Positions 19,400 through 28,083 of a DNA stretch of 64,000 nucleotides are shown one piece after another. The notes under the pieces were generated by a model, which was not told where the DNA came from, did not search any database, and saw nothing but the letters and a program-made list of their open reading frames with translations. The DNA is from an uncultured Erythrobacter sp. (GTDB lineage Bacteria; Pseudomonadota; Alphaproteobacteria; Sphingomonadales; Sphingomonadaceae): assembly GCF_947502395.1 (NCBI RefSeq), contig NZ_CANMZM010000001.1, forward strand, positions 1,054,001 to 1,118,000, read 5' to 3'. Numbering within the stretch: position 1 is the first letter of the stretch; each line of letters opens with the position of its first letter. Both the position numbers and the translations under genes were made by a program.

Positions 19400-20285
19400 A
19401 ATTCCCGCCTTCTTTGGGAGCCGTCATACGCGTGCGCATCGCCCAGAGTTCCGGGAAAAACGGCAAGTCCAAAGCCTTCACCAAATAATTCACACCCGAC
19501 GATCCGCCTGTCCCCGTCTTGTGACCGATCACGCGGCTGACGGTCTTCATGTGCTTGAACCGCCATTCCTGGAAATAGTACTCAACCGCCGTGACTTTCT
19601 CGGCCAGCGAGTAGAGGTCCCAGTCGTCGCCCGGATTGGTATAGATCGCGAGCCATGCATCTTCGATCGCATCGGAAGGCTCATAGCTTTGTGAGAAATC
19701 GCGTTCCAATTTGTCCGCTGGGATATCGAAATCACGCCGCGCAAGCAGGCGCAGAAGCTCATCATAAAGCGATGGCGCATGAAGCACCTTTTCCAGCTGC
19801 GCCCGTTTCTCCGCATCGTCATTATGCACCAGCACAAGGTCCGCTCGCTTTAGCCCCAAGCAAAATTCTAGCGCGCGATATTGATGTGATTGAAAGCCGG
19901 AGGCCTTGCGAAGAAAGCCTCGGAAGGTGACGAAATCATGCGGAGAAAGCGTGGCGAGCACCTCCCACGAATGGATCATGTGGCGCAAGATCGTCGCTAT
20001 CCGGTCGAGCGTTTTCTCCGCTCTACCAAGCTCATCCGCGCGAATGTGCTCCATCGCTTGGGTCGCCTCATGGATGGCAAGCTTGATCCACAGTTCCATA
20101 GTCTGATGCATGATGATGAAGAGCATCTCATCGGGCTTGTCCGAGACCGGTATCTGGCTGTTCAAAAGCGTTTCGGTCTGGAGGTGGCGGGCATAGGAAA
20201 GGCCACGATCCCATTGGATCGTCTCGCCATCAATCTCTGCCTCGAAGGTTTCGACCCCATCAACGATAGTCTTTTTGATGCTCAT
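19365..20285 (-). CDS. kynA: Tryptophan 2,3-dioxygenase
   Basis: Haem enzyme opening the indole ring of L-tryptophan to N-formylkynurenine. At 306 residues it has the family features: LLNSQ, an MLFIIMHQTMELWIKLAIHE helix, FVTFRGFLRKASGFQSHQYRALE, and a C-terminal EWRFKHMKTVSRVIGHKTGTGGSSGVNYL with the haem-ligand histidine region. The ATG at 20285 overlaps the phhA stop by four bases (ATGA), so it is co-translated with phhA. No anthranilate-degradation genes follow, so the end product here is anthranilate. Confidence 0.97.
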   Translation of the reverse strand: MSIKKTIVDGVETFEAEIDGETIQWDRGLSYARHLQTETLLNSQIPVSDKPDEMLFIIMHQTMELWIKLAIHEATQAMEHIRADELGRAEKTLDRIATILRHMIHSWEVLATLSPHDFVTFRGFLRKASGFQSHQYRALEFCLGLKRADLVLVHNDDAEKRAQLEKVLHAPSLYDELLRLLARRDFDIPADKLERDFSQSYEPSDAIEDAWLAIYTNPGDDWDLYSLAEKVTAVEYYFQEWRFKHMKTVSRVIGHKTGTGGSSGVNYLVKALDLPFFPELWAMRTRMTAPKEGGNYADDGECPLGH

Positions 20286-21130
20286 GAATTTGCGCCAGCC
20301 TTTTTGAATTCACGGTCCCCCGGCACGCTCTCGCCAATGGGGATGATCGGCAAGTCCGAAACCTGAGCATACACCTGCTTAAGGCTGGTCGTCTCCATTT
20401 CCTCGAGCAGTGCATCGAAGCTTTCAATCACAAAATAGGTCGGCTGAAATTCGTCAAACGGCCACTCTGTCCTCATAAGGCGCGGCAAATCAAAATGCAG
20501 TCGGCGCGGAGCATTGCTGGTGAGCGCATGAACTGTCTCGGCATAGCTCGACATTAGTCCGGCCCCGTATGCGCGCAAAGAGCCACCGTCTTCAATCAGC
20601 CCAAATTCAACGGTGTGAAGGTAGAGCCGGCCCAGCCAATCTGACATCCCCATATTTTCCGCCCTTATGCCTGCACGACCATAGGCAGTCATAAATTCGC
20701 CGAAAGTGGGATCGATGAACATTGGCATATGGCCAAAGACATCGTGAAACATGTCAGGCTCATCGCTGTATTCGAACGAGGGCCCCTGGCGCAGAAAGTT
20801 AGAGACTGGAAATTTGCGCTCTGCGAGCATTTTGAAGAATGGCTCGTTTGGGATCACGCCGGGCACAGCGACCACCTCCCAACCGGTGACGTCGCGAAGA
20901 CGCTCATTCCAGCTGTCAAACTCGGGCACTCCCAATCGATCAAGCTCAAGCGCGCGGACCCCGTCTATAAACGTGTCGGAGGCCAGTCCTTCAAGTGTCT
21001 TGGTCTGCTTGGCCGCAAAGTTACTCCACCGCGCGTGGTCGCTGTCGGAGAATTGCTCCCAATTTTGGGGCATGCTCCAATCTTCCGCGACACCTTCAGG
21101 TCTCGTCTCGAACACATGGGTTTCGCCCAT
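20282..21130 (-). CDS. phhA: Phenylalanine 4-monooxygenase
   Basis: Iron- and pterin-dependent hydroxylation of phenylalanine to tyrosine. The 282-residue length fits the bacterial type. The iron facial triad is visible as H129 and H134 in FHDVFGH and E175 in LHTVEFGL. The preceding PSFEYSDEPDMFHD and VIPNEPFFKMLAERKFPVSNFLR segments are highly characteristic. It is the first gene of the operon with kynA. Pairing phenylalanine hydroxylation with tryptophan ring cleavage in one transcript suggests an aromatic amino-acid catabolic unit. The pterin recycling gene phhB is not present in the window. Confidence 0.96.
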   Translation of the reverse strand: MGETHVFETRPEGVAEDWSMPQNWEQFSDSDHARWSNFAAKQTKTLEGLASDTFIDGVRALELDRLGVPEFDSWNERLRDVTGWEVVAVPGVIPNEPFFKMLAERKFPVSNFLRQGPSFEYSDEPDMFHDVFGHMPMFIDPTFGEFMTAYGRAGIRAENMGMSDWLGRLYLHTVEFGLIEDGGSLRAYGAGLMSSYAETVHALTSNAPRRLHFDLPRLMRTEWPFDEFQPTYFVIESFDALLEEMETTSLKQVYAQVSDLPIIPIGESVPGDREFKKAGANS

Positions 21131-21491
21131 GGCTTTGCTCCTTCTTTCCCCACCTATAGGGTCCTGAATTCAGTCCTACACTGCAGCACTGCGCTTGCTC
21201 CAGCCTTGTTTCCAGACGTTTGAGTATGGTCTGAAAGCAGCAAGCGCATACGCGAGGTGGGTGGCAACACAATGGCGAAATCCCCCTCCCCCGGGCTTGA
21301 AGCATATCACCAATCATATCGACGAGACAGAACCCGTACCGCGTGAGGCCGTCGAGAATGCGGTCTGAGCAACCTCTTACTCCGGGCTGGATACTGGTGC
21401 TGGAACGCTTATCCCCGCCGAGTTCACTCGCTTCGGCGAGCATGAAAAAGGCCGCGTACTATTGGGTATGGAGGGGTGTGGCTCACAAAGC
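21131..21491. other. Intergenic region upstream of phhA
   Basis: About 360 bases with no convincing gene, presumably holding the promoter of the phhA-kyn operon. A nine-base inverted repeat (GCGCTTGCT at 21191-21199 and AGCAAGCGC at 21239-21247) and a six-base CGCCGA/TCGGCG dyad near 21416-21438 are present. Neither has a T-run, so neither is a clear terminator. Confidence 0.35.
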
Positions 21492-22622
21492 CTAGTTCGT
21501 TGTTGTCCCGACGGCCATTGACTGAACAATCGCCTGTTCAAGGGATACTCCGCCTGGCAGAACACTCGTTTGAAGCGCGCGTTCGAAGATCTGCTTTGCG
21601 GTGTTGGTATCGTCATTGGCATTGGCAAGGAGTATGCCTGCAAGGGAGGCCGAGAAGCTCTGACGGTTGAGACGCAGGGCAACCTTCGTCTTACGCTGAC
21701 CTTCTTCAACATCGCCTTCCAGAATATCCATGACTGCAAGCGAACCCTGAGCCTCGCCAAAGGTGTCATCGGCATCAAAGGCCTTCTGGAAACGCTCTCT
21801 GGCCTTTTCCATATCTCCCGCAAGGAGGTATGACCAACCTGCGGCGATCCACGAGCCCAGGTGATCGCCAAATTGCTCGGCTCCCTTATCGATGGAATTC
21901 GCCGCGCCAGTGTAGTCTTGCCGCGCAAGTGCCACTAGGCCTAGTCCGATTTCGGCCCTTGGATTTTTGTGCCCTGTGGCCAGAGCTTGCTCGAATTGAG
22001 CTTGCGCTTCGTCGACCTTGAAATCTCCCAAATTGAGCGTGCCCAATGTCGTAACAGCGTCGGGATGGGAGCCCCCTTTGAGCGCAGCTTCACGTGCTAG
22101 ATCGGGCCGATCCACATCCATCGCAAGCACTGATGCCGCGGCCTGAAGGGGCGGATAGTCTGGATGAAGCGCCACATAGGCATCCATCTTGGCTTCGGCG
22201 TCCTCAAATTCTCCAAGCTCATGCGCAATCTGCATATCGAGCATGGCCGCTTGAGGAAGTGCCTTGGTCACATCATCACTCAGCAACTCGGCGCTCGCGC
22301 TAAAGTCGCCGGAAAGCGCAAGGCTCCACGCCTGATTAAATCTGAGCCCGTCGTCGTCCGACATTTCTTTTGCCGCGACAGCATACCATTCGCCCGCCGT
22401 TTTCTGGTCACCCGCTCTCATGGAAGCAATTCCGGCAAGGTTGGCCAGCGCTCCCTCCAATGGCTCAATTCCGTGGAGGCGTGCAAAAACACTCACGGCA
22501 AGATCACATTCATTGGCTTCAAGCGCGGTTTCAGCAACATCGCGCAAGAGCGCAGGGTTCTCTGGATCGGTTTCCAGAAACTGGGTCAGGCTCTTGAGGC
22601 GGGCAGCGGGCAGATTGTCCAT
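21492..22622 (-). CDS. Tetratricopeptide-repeat protein, last gene of the fliQ-fliR-flhB-flhA operon
   Basis: A 376-residue protein made almost entirely of TPR-like helix pairs (for example FARLHGIEPLEGALANLAGIASMRAGDQKTAGEWY, and later segments around residues 195-310). No signal peptide or membrane segment is seen, so it should be cytoplasmic. It starts 30 bases after flhA ends, and its place in an export-gate operon suggests a flagellar assembly, chaperone or regulatory role, but no named flagellar TPR protein was recognised. Function is inferred from context only. Confidence 0.75.
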   Translation of the reverse strand: MDNLPAARLKSLTQFLETDPENPALLRDVAETALEANECDLAVSVFARLHGIEPLEGALANLAGIASMRAGDQKTAGEWYAVAAKEMSDDDGLRFNQAWSLALSGDFSASAELLSDDVTKALPQAAMLDMQIAHELGEFEDAEAKMDAYVALHPDYPPLQAAASVLAMDVDRPDLAREAALKGGSHPDAVTTLGTLNLGDFKVDEAQAQFEQALATGHKNPRAEIGLGLVALARQDYTGAANSIDKGAEQFGDHLGSWIAAGWSYLLAGDMEKARERFQKAFDADDTFGEAQGSLAVMDILEGDVEEGQRKTKVALRLNRQSFSASLAGILLANANDDTNTAKQIFERALQTSVLPGGVSLEQAIVQSMAVGTTTN

Positions 22623-22652
22623 GCGTATCTTCTTTATTTGTCTTGTCAGTGT

Positions 22653-24692
22653 TTAGGCTGGCTCATGATCGGGTATTTTGACAATACCAAAACTGCTCAA
22701 GGCAGTGCGAAGCGGGATCTCGTCGACTGAGATGACAGATAAATGAGGGATCGTGCGCTGAGCCAGCCGTACCATCGCCCGCCTGATCGGACTTGCGCAG
22801 AGCAGCACGGGATTACGGCCCTGTCGCACCATATTGTCCACCATCGGAGCGAGCGACTGGAGCAATTGTTCCGCAAGGCGTGGATCTGCTGAGATCAGGT
22901 TTTCACCCCCACCTTCGCCGAGATTGGCAAGGATACGATTTTCAACACGAGGGTCTAGACTGAGCACTGACAGGTCTGAGTTTTGCCCACGCAATGAAGA
23001 ACATATCGATACCGCCAAGTGTTCACGCAATCTTTCGCTTAGAACGGCGGGCTCTTTGGTGTGGCGACCTATATCAACAAGCGTTTCCAGAATAAGGTCG
23101 ATATTGGCAATAGACACGCGCTCTTGCAGAAGGTTCTGGAGTACTCTTTGTACGTCAGACGCGGTCATGATGTTTGGCACCAATTCCTCTATCAGCCCGG
23201 GCTGCCGTGAACGAACCTGATCAAGCAATTCAACCGTCGCCGCCCTTGTCATGAGCGCAGAAATCTCCGACTTAACCACCTCGCTGATATGGGCGGTAAC
23301 CACTGCTTCAGGCTCAACCACGCTGTAGCTTGAACGGCGTGCGGTATCGGCAAGCGATTGTTCGATCCAGAAGCCTTCGAGGCCGTATGCAGGGTCTTTG
23401 CCCGGGATGCCTGCAATCGGGGTTGCAGAATCATTCTGTTTCAATGCGAGAAGCCGGTCTGGATGAACCATTCCCTTGCCATAGGCATCGCCATAGACCG
23501 CAATCTCATAGTCTAGCCCCCCTAGATCGGAGCTCGCCAGGATCGATACCTTGGGATGCGAAAAGCCAAGGTTTCGCTCAATAGATTCGCGTTGCTTGCT
23601 GATCCGATCAAGCAAGATTGCTTGCTGGCTCTGCCATGCTTCCATAAGCTCAGAACCCAAACGAAGTTCGATTGAATTCGGACCATCGACCGACAGCGCA
23701 CTCTCTTTCTCGTCGTCCTCACCTTCTTCCAACGCCGCGGCAGCACCACTCTTACGAATGCGCCACCAGGCCAGGAAAGCCACGGCGCCCACGATTACAA
23801 TCGGCCATTTGGGCATGCCTGGCAAAAGCAGCATGAACACAAGGATCACCGCCACAATCAGGGGGATGCGTGGGACAGAAGCGAGTTGCTTGAATATCTC
23901 TGTGCTAAGCTGTTTGTCAGCAGCAGAGCGCGTCACAATGATCCCAGTCGCAACCGCGATGATCAGAGCTGGGAGCTGCGTTGCAATACCATCGCCAATT
24001 GTGAGTAGGGTAAAGCGCTGCATCGCTTCTGACCAAGACATGCCCATCTGCGCGACGCCGACGATCAGACCTGCGATAATATCGACCAACACGATGATAA
24101 CGCCGGCAATCGCATCGCCTTTGACGAACTTGGACGCTCCGTCCATCGCACCGTAGAAATTGGCTTGCTTCTCAAGCTCTTCGCGCCGCGCCTTGGCTTC
24201 GTCCTGAGTTATGATGCCAAGATTCAAATCAGCATCGATACTCATCTGTTGGCCGGGCATTGAGTCGAGAGTAAAGCGCGCCGCCACCTCAGACACGCGC
24301 TGCGCACCGCTGGTAACCACGACATATTGCACCACGACGAGTATTATGAAGACGACGAGGCCAATCACGAAATTGCCCTGGACCGCGTAAGAGCCGATCG
24401 AGTCGATCACCTCACCGGCGTCAGCATCCGTCAGGATCAACCGCGTGGCCGCTACATTGAGCGACAAGCGGAATAGAGTCGCCACCAGCAAGATCGAAGG
24501 GAAGGTCGAAAACTCGACCGGTTTCTGCACATAGAAAGTGAGCAGAAGAATCGTGAACGCAAAGCCAAAATTCACGATGATGGCAAAATCAAGAAGCGCC
24601 GGTGGGATCGGCGAGAACAAGATTATGAGGATCGCCAAGGTGCCAAAAACCAAGGCCAAATCTTTGTTGTTATTTATTATATTGCCAATCAT
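22653..24692 (-). CDS. flhA: Flagellar export-gate protein FlhA
   Basis: Core of the flagellar type III export gate, 679 residues. The first about 330 residues hold eight membrane helices and the highly conserved FIPD-equivalent loop (FRLSLNVAATRLIL, TSGAQRVSEVAARFTLDSMPGQQMSIDADLNLGII). The remainder is the large cytoplasmic domain that binds chaperone-substrate complexes. Length and order are standard. The ATG at 24692 overlaps the flhB stop (ATGA). The protein would work with FlhB, FliR and FliQ, encoded just upstream, and FliP, encoded in the divergent operon. Confidence 0.97.
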   Translation of the reverse strand: MIGNIINNNKDLALVFGTLAILIILFSPIPPALLDFAIIVNFGFAFTILLLTFYVQKPVEFSTFPSILLVATLFRLSLNVAATRLILTDADAGEVIDSIGSYAVQGNFVIGLVVFIILVVVQYVVVTSGAQRVSEVAARFTLDSMPGQQMSIDADLNLGIITQDEAKARREELEKQANFYGAMDGASKFVKGDAIAGVIIVLVDIIAGLIVGVAQMGMSWSEAMQRFTLLTIGDGIATQLPALIIAVATGIIVTRSAADKQLSTEIFKQLASVPRIPLIVAVILVFMLLLPGMPKWPIVIVGAVAFLAWWRIRKSGAAAALEEGEDDEKESALSVDGPNSIELRLGSELMEAWQSQQAILLDRISKQRESIERNLGFSHPKVSILASSDLGGLDYEIAVYGDAYGKGMVHPDRLLALKQNDSATPIAGIPGKDPAYGLEGFWIEQSLADTARRSSYSVVEPEAVVTAHISEVVKSEISALMTRAATVELLDQVRSRQPGLIEELVPNIMTASDVQRVLQNLLQERVSIANIDLILETLVDIGRHTKEPAVLSERLREHLAVSICSSLRGQNSDLSVLSLDPRVENRILANLGEGGGENLISADPRLAEQLLQSLAPMVDNMVRQGRNPVLLCASPIRRAMVRLAQRTIPHLSVISVDEIPLRTALSSFGIVKIPDHEPA

Positions 24693-25786
24693 GTGACACT
24701 CTTTGGCATATTGCCCCTCATCGGTGTTTTATCGACTTGCAACTGGCGATAATGAGCCGCCACCTTGCGATAATGTGCGGGCGGGATTTCCCCACCCGGG
24801 CGGCAATCGGCATAGAGCGCGCGTGCCAACGGCGGGTTGGGAATGATCGGAACAGCGTGGAGTCCCGCCTTGCGCTTGATCAATTGAGCCAGATGATTCC
24901 TGCCCATTGCGCGGACCTTTGGTGCCGAGTCATTCTCTGGGTCATAGCTGAGCGCCACAGCGTAGTGTTCAGGGTTAACGACAACCATATCCGCCCCCGG
25001 AACAGCGCCGAGGTTTTCTGACTGCTGGCTCATTTGCTGATGCAGCTCTTTGCGCTTTTGCTTGATCCGAGGTTCGCCTTCTCGATCCTTGGTCTCACGG
25101 GTTAGCTCACGACGGCTCATGCGCATCTGTTTGCGAAATTCGCCCCGCACGATGATCTGGTCAATTGCCGCAAACACCAGCGAGAATGCGATGAAAACGT
25201 AGAGCATCCACAGCCCGGCTTCCTCCATCGTCATCGCAAGCTTGCTCGCATCGGTCAGCCGGATCCCAAACTGTTCAATCGCGGAGCTGATTACGAAATA
25301 GGCGGCCACCGTATAGGTGGAGAATTTGACGATATTCTTGATCGTTTCCTTTACCATTCGCAGGCTGAATATGCGCTTCAAACCCTTGGCAGGGTTGAGC
25401 CTTTTGAAGTCAGGCTTGAGCGGATGCGCACTGAAGATAAGTCCACGCAACTGGAGCAGATCCAGGGTGATGAGCAGGATCGCGACGATGCAGCCAAAGA
25501 TGATAAGCGGCTGGAACAAATACCAGTAGATCGAGGCGATAATGCCCAAGACTTCGTTTGCATCCCCTCGCCCATCTATGCCGGTTGCGAATGTGAAGCG
25601 CATTACATCTGCGACTTGAACGACAAATCGCTGTCCCAAGAATGAAGCTGCAAATGCGAGCGCAATCAATCCCGCGGAAAACCCCAGGTCCATGCCACGG
25701 GCAACCTGTCCTTTTTCCCGCGCTTTCTTCAGCTTGAACGGGGTAGGTTCCTCGGTCTTATTCTGTTCTTCCCCCTGCTCGCTCAC
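24689..25786 (-). CDS. flhB: Flagellar export protein FlhB
   Basis: Export-gate subunit controlling the switch from hook to filament substrates. I use the GTG at 25786 (365 aa), which overlaps the fliR stop as GTGA and gives the expected N-terminus (MSEQGEEQNKTEEPTPFKLKKAREKGQ). A longer frame reaching 26113 only runs through fliR out of frame. Four membrane helices occupy about 30-215 and a charged linker follows. The self-cleavage site usually read as NPTH is NPEH here (N271-P-E-H274). The Asn and Pro needed for cleavage chemistry are kept but the Thr is replaced. Confidence 0.95.
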   Translation of the reverse strand: MSEQGEEQNKTEEPTPFKLKKAREKGQVARGMDLGFSAGLIALAFAASFLGQRFVVQVADVMRFTFATGIDGRGDANEVLGIIASIYWYLFQPLIIFGCIVAILLITLDLLQLRGLIFSAHPLKPDFKRLNPAKGLKRIFSLRMVKETIKNIVKFSTYTVAAYFVISSAIEQFGIRLTDASKLAMTMEEAGLWMLYVFIAFSLVFAAIDQIIVRGEFRKQMRMSRRELTRETKDREGEPRIKQKRKELHQQMSQQSENLGAVPGADMVVVNPEHYAVALSYDPENDSAPKVRAMGRNHLAQLIKRKAGLHAVPIIPNPPLARALYADCRPGGEIPPAHYRKVAAHYRQLQVDKTPMRGNMPKSVT

Positions 25787-26547
25787 GGGATCACCTGCCA
25801 AAAATTTGCTGGTTCGGTCACAGCAATTCGAAGGATTCTGAGATATATTCCGAGGGCGAAAGTGAGACAGATTGGAAGCGTCACCAACATCACCATCGCC
25901 TTCACCTGAAAGCCTAAAAGAAGGACATTCATCTGAGGTAAGGTTCGACTGAGGAAGGCAATCACCAAGTCGGTCAGGAAAATCGACAGCATTGAAATGC
26001 CGACAAGGCCAACGGCCAGAAGAAAAAGTGTCGACATTATTGCGGCGATCGCGCCGATGTCTGGTGCGAACAGGTCGTATCCAATTGGCAACGCGTCGAA
26101 CGATGAGGCCCAAAGTGCAATCAGATCATAATGGCCACCGATCGCGAAAAAGATCATACCAGCGCCATAAGCGAGAATAGTGCCCGCCAAAGGTATGCGC
26201 GCGTTGGTGGTGGGATCTGCAAGCATTGCAAGTCCAAATCCCGCTTGAATATCTAATGCTCTCCCTGCCCAAACAATAGCTGCAAATGTCAATTGCAGCC
26301 CCAGCGCCAAACTCACGCCGACTAGCAATTCGCCAAACAAGAGCATCGCAAACCTGTCAGTCTCACTAACCGCAGTCATCTGCTCTGGCCGAGCTGCGAC
26401 AAGCCAAATGGACAGGCTTATCGACAAGAATACCCGAACCGTAATTGGGACGCGCAGCAACGTAAACGGAGGGGCAAAGGTAATGCTTGGCGCCAATCGC
26501 AAGGTCACCAGCATAATCGCAAGGACAGTATTGCTCAGATCTTCCAT
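25783..26547 (-). CDS. fliR: Flagellar export protein FliR
   Basis: Export-gate membrane protein, 254 residues and five to six hydrophobic helices, with family segments such as RLAPSITFAPPFTLLRVPITVRVFL and the F-G-rich ELLVGVSLALGLQLTFAAIVWAGRALDIQAGFGLA. Normal length. It starts 20 bases after fliQ ends and overlaps flhB by four bases. It assembles with FliP and FliQ into the export pore. Confidence 0.95.
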   Translation of the reverse strand: MEDLSNTVLAIMLVTLRLAPSITFAPPFTLLRVPITVRVFLSISLSIWLVAARPEQMTAVSETDRFAMLLFGELLVGVSLALGLQLTFAAIVWAGRALDIQAGFGLAMLADPTTNARIPLAGTILAYGAGMIFFAIGGHYDLIALWASSFDALPIGYDLFAPDIGAIAAIMSTLFLLAVGLVGISMLSIFLTDLVIAFLSRTLPQMNVLLLGFQVKAMVMLVTLPICLTFALGIYLRILRIAVTEPANFWQVIP

Positions 26548-26567
26548 CGGTACAGACCTATGATCCG

Positions 26568-26837
26568 TCAGCGGCCTAGTTGAGGGATCAATAGATAGAG
26601 TTCAGTCGCAAAACTGGTGAGCTGCGAGACCATCCATGGACCCAGAATGATCAACATCGTCCCAGCGGTTACGATCTTTGGCACATAGGAGAGCGTGATT
26701 TCCTGTATCTGTGTTGCGACCTGGAAGATTGAGATAGTCAATCCAACAAGAAGAGTGGCGAGCATGACTGGTCCTGCGACCAATGCTGCTGACCACAACA
26801 TGTTCGTTAGAAGATCTAACGCTGATTCCGATGACAT
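26568..26837 (-). CDS. fliQ: Flagellar export protein FliQ
   Basis: Small two-helix export-gate subunit of 89 residues. The ATG at 26837 gives the standard N-terminus (MSSESALDLL) followed by helix one (ALVAGPVMLATLLVGLTISIFQVATQIQE) and helix two (KIVTAGTMLIILGPWMVSQL). A longer frame to 26975 adds residues with no family match. Weak AAGGGG ribosome site. First gene of the minus-strand flagellar operon. Confidence 0.94.
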   Translation of the reverse strand: MSSESALDLLTNMLWSAALVAGPVMLATLLVGLTISIFQVATQIQEITLSYVPKIVTAGTMLIILGPWMVSQLTSFATELYLLIPQLGR

Positions 26838-27384
26838 TTTGCGACCCCTTGCTTCGAAAGCACTTCGTAGAAACATCAAGAGTTGAGCTCTTGGCAAACA
26901 TAGCATGAGGTCAGGGCTGGATAAGTCTGTGCAAAAACCACTTGGCCAGAGTTTTTCGGTCGGCTTTTTCGGCAAACTCTCAACTCAATGGGTATGGATG
27001 TGGTGAAACAGGCAGTCTTTCAGGCCTTCGATTTCACGAGACTAATAAACCTGTCTAACCCGCCAAAACCGGGGCTTAAAGCGCATATCGAGTTCCAGAT
27101 TCTGATGATTTTTGAGCTGATCGCTCATTAGTACAGATGTACTAGTGCAAAATAAATCAGCGATTTGATCGGATTTTTATCAACAGATTTTTCGTGACAA
27201 CAAAATCTGACCCAACTCCCCCGTTTCTCCTAGTGTTTTGTATCTTTCGAATCGAGAAGTCGGCAGTTTAGACGCATATTTCGAAGGTCAATCTTTGTTC
27301 AAAGTGGTGAAAGATCGATCCCCGACTTGACCCGAATCAAACAAGTCCCATGCTTATGAACATTCATTTGCAAGGGGTTGCTAA
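26838..27384. promoter_or_regulatory. Divergent control region between the two flagellar operons
   Basis: About 550 AT-rich bases, visibly richer in A/T than its neighbours, separating fliQ (minus) from flgF (plus). It must hold the promoters of both operons. I could not assign a sigma-54, sigma-28 or CtrA site with confidence. The most striking element is the 20-base dyad at 27127-27146. No gene is supported here. Confidence 0.55.
27127..27146. promoter_or_regulatory. lux-box-like 20-base dyad
   Basis: ATTAGTACAG followed directly by ATGTACTAGT: the two ten-base halves match in eight of ten positions when one is reverse-complemented, including the perfect core TAGTAC-AGAT-GTACTA. Size, symmetry and the GTAC/AGAT words resemble operators of LuxR-type quorum-sensing regulators. 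It lies about 240 bases before flgF and 290 before fliQ. Confidence 0.4.
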
Positions 27385-28083
27385 GTGGGTTTGTTAGAAA
27401 TTGCGTCTGCCACCATGCGTGGCGGGGAGCGACGCATTGAAATCGCAGCGCAGAACACTGTGAATGCGGAAACGCCGGGCTACAAAGCCCAGATCGCGTT
27501 TAGTGAAGTGCAGGCAGGGGAAGACGCTTCGACTTCGGAGCTGAACGTCCCACAAACGCGTTCACAACAGAAAGCCACCCAGGGTGCCATTTTTGACACT
27601 GGGGAAACGCTTGATCTTGCGGTCGATGGCACAGGTTACTTTCTCGTTCGAGATGGCGACGATTACAGCCTCACACGAGCTGGCAAGTTCGGCATCGCGG
27701 CAGATGGGGCGCTAATCGATATTCAGGGGCGAATTCTTCAGTTGGCTTCTGGCGGTGATGCCACAACATCCACCTATCGAATGGAAGTACTTCCTGACGG
27801 AACGATGCTCGATGGAACAGCAGTAATGGGGACGATAGGGCTGTTTGAGCCTTCAAACCCAATGCTCGCTCGTAGTCTTAGCGACAGTGAGATTGCGGAC
27901 CTGAACGAGGCTCAGAACAGCGAAATCCGCCAGGCTATGCTTGAGCGGTCAAATGTGACCTTATCCGACGAGATGGTCGAGCTGATGAAGGCCCAAAGGC
28001 AAGTGGAAAGCGGTGCTCAGATCATCCGCGCCTACGACCAATTGCTTGACCGAGCGATAAATACATTTGGACGGAGTGGATAA
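27385..28083 (+). CDS. flgF: Flagellar proximal rod protein FlgF
   Basis: Rod protein of 232 residues, first gene of the plus-strand flagellar operon. Start is GTG at 27385 with AAGGGG eight bases upstream. The N-terminus has the rod/hook signature (RIEIAAQNTVNAETPGYKAQ), the middle DLAVDGTGYFLVRDGDDYSLTRAGKF, and the C-terminal coiled helix MVELMKAQRQVESGAQIIRAYDQL. Being the shorter of two adjacent rod paralogues, and followed by flgG, it is best read as FlgF. It shares TAATG with flgG. Confidence 0.88.
   Translation: MGLLEIASATMRGGERRIEIAAQNTVNAETPGYKAQIAFSEVQAGEDASTSELNVPQTRSQQKATQGAIFDTGETLDLAVDGTGYFLVRDGDDYSLTRAGKFGIAADGALIDIQGRILQLASGGDATTSTYRMEVLPDGTMLDGTAVMGTIGLFEPSNPMLARSLSDSEIADLNEAQNSEIRQAMLERSNVTLSDEMVELMKAQRQVESGAQIIRAYDQLLDRAINTFGRSG

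Noticed and set aside
21416..21438. CGCCGA/TCGGCG hairpin near the 3' end of the TPR gene
   Set aside because: Short stem with no T-run on either strand; not convincing as a terminator.
25787..26113. 109-residue N-terminal extension of FlhB
   Set aside because: It is fliR read in another frame; the GTG at 25786 overlapping the fliR stop gives the normal FlhB N-terminus.
27322..27356. TTGACC word about 55 bases before flgF as a sigma-70 -35 box
   Set aside because: No acceptable -10 hexamer at 16-18 bases; spacing to the nearest TATGAA word is about 21.
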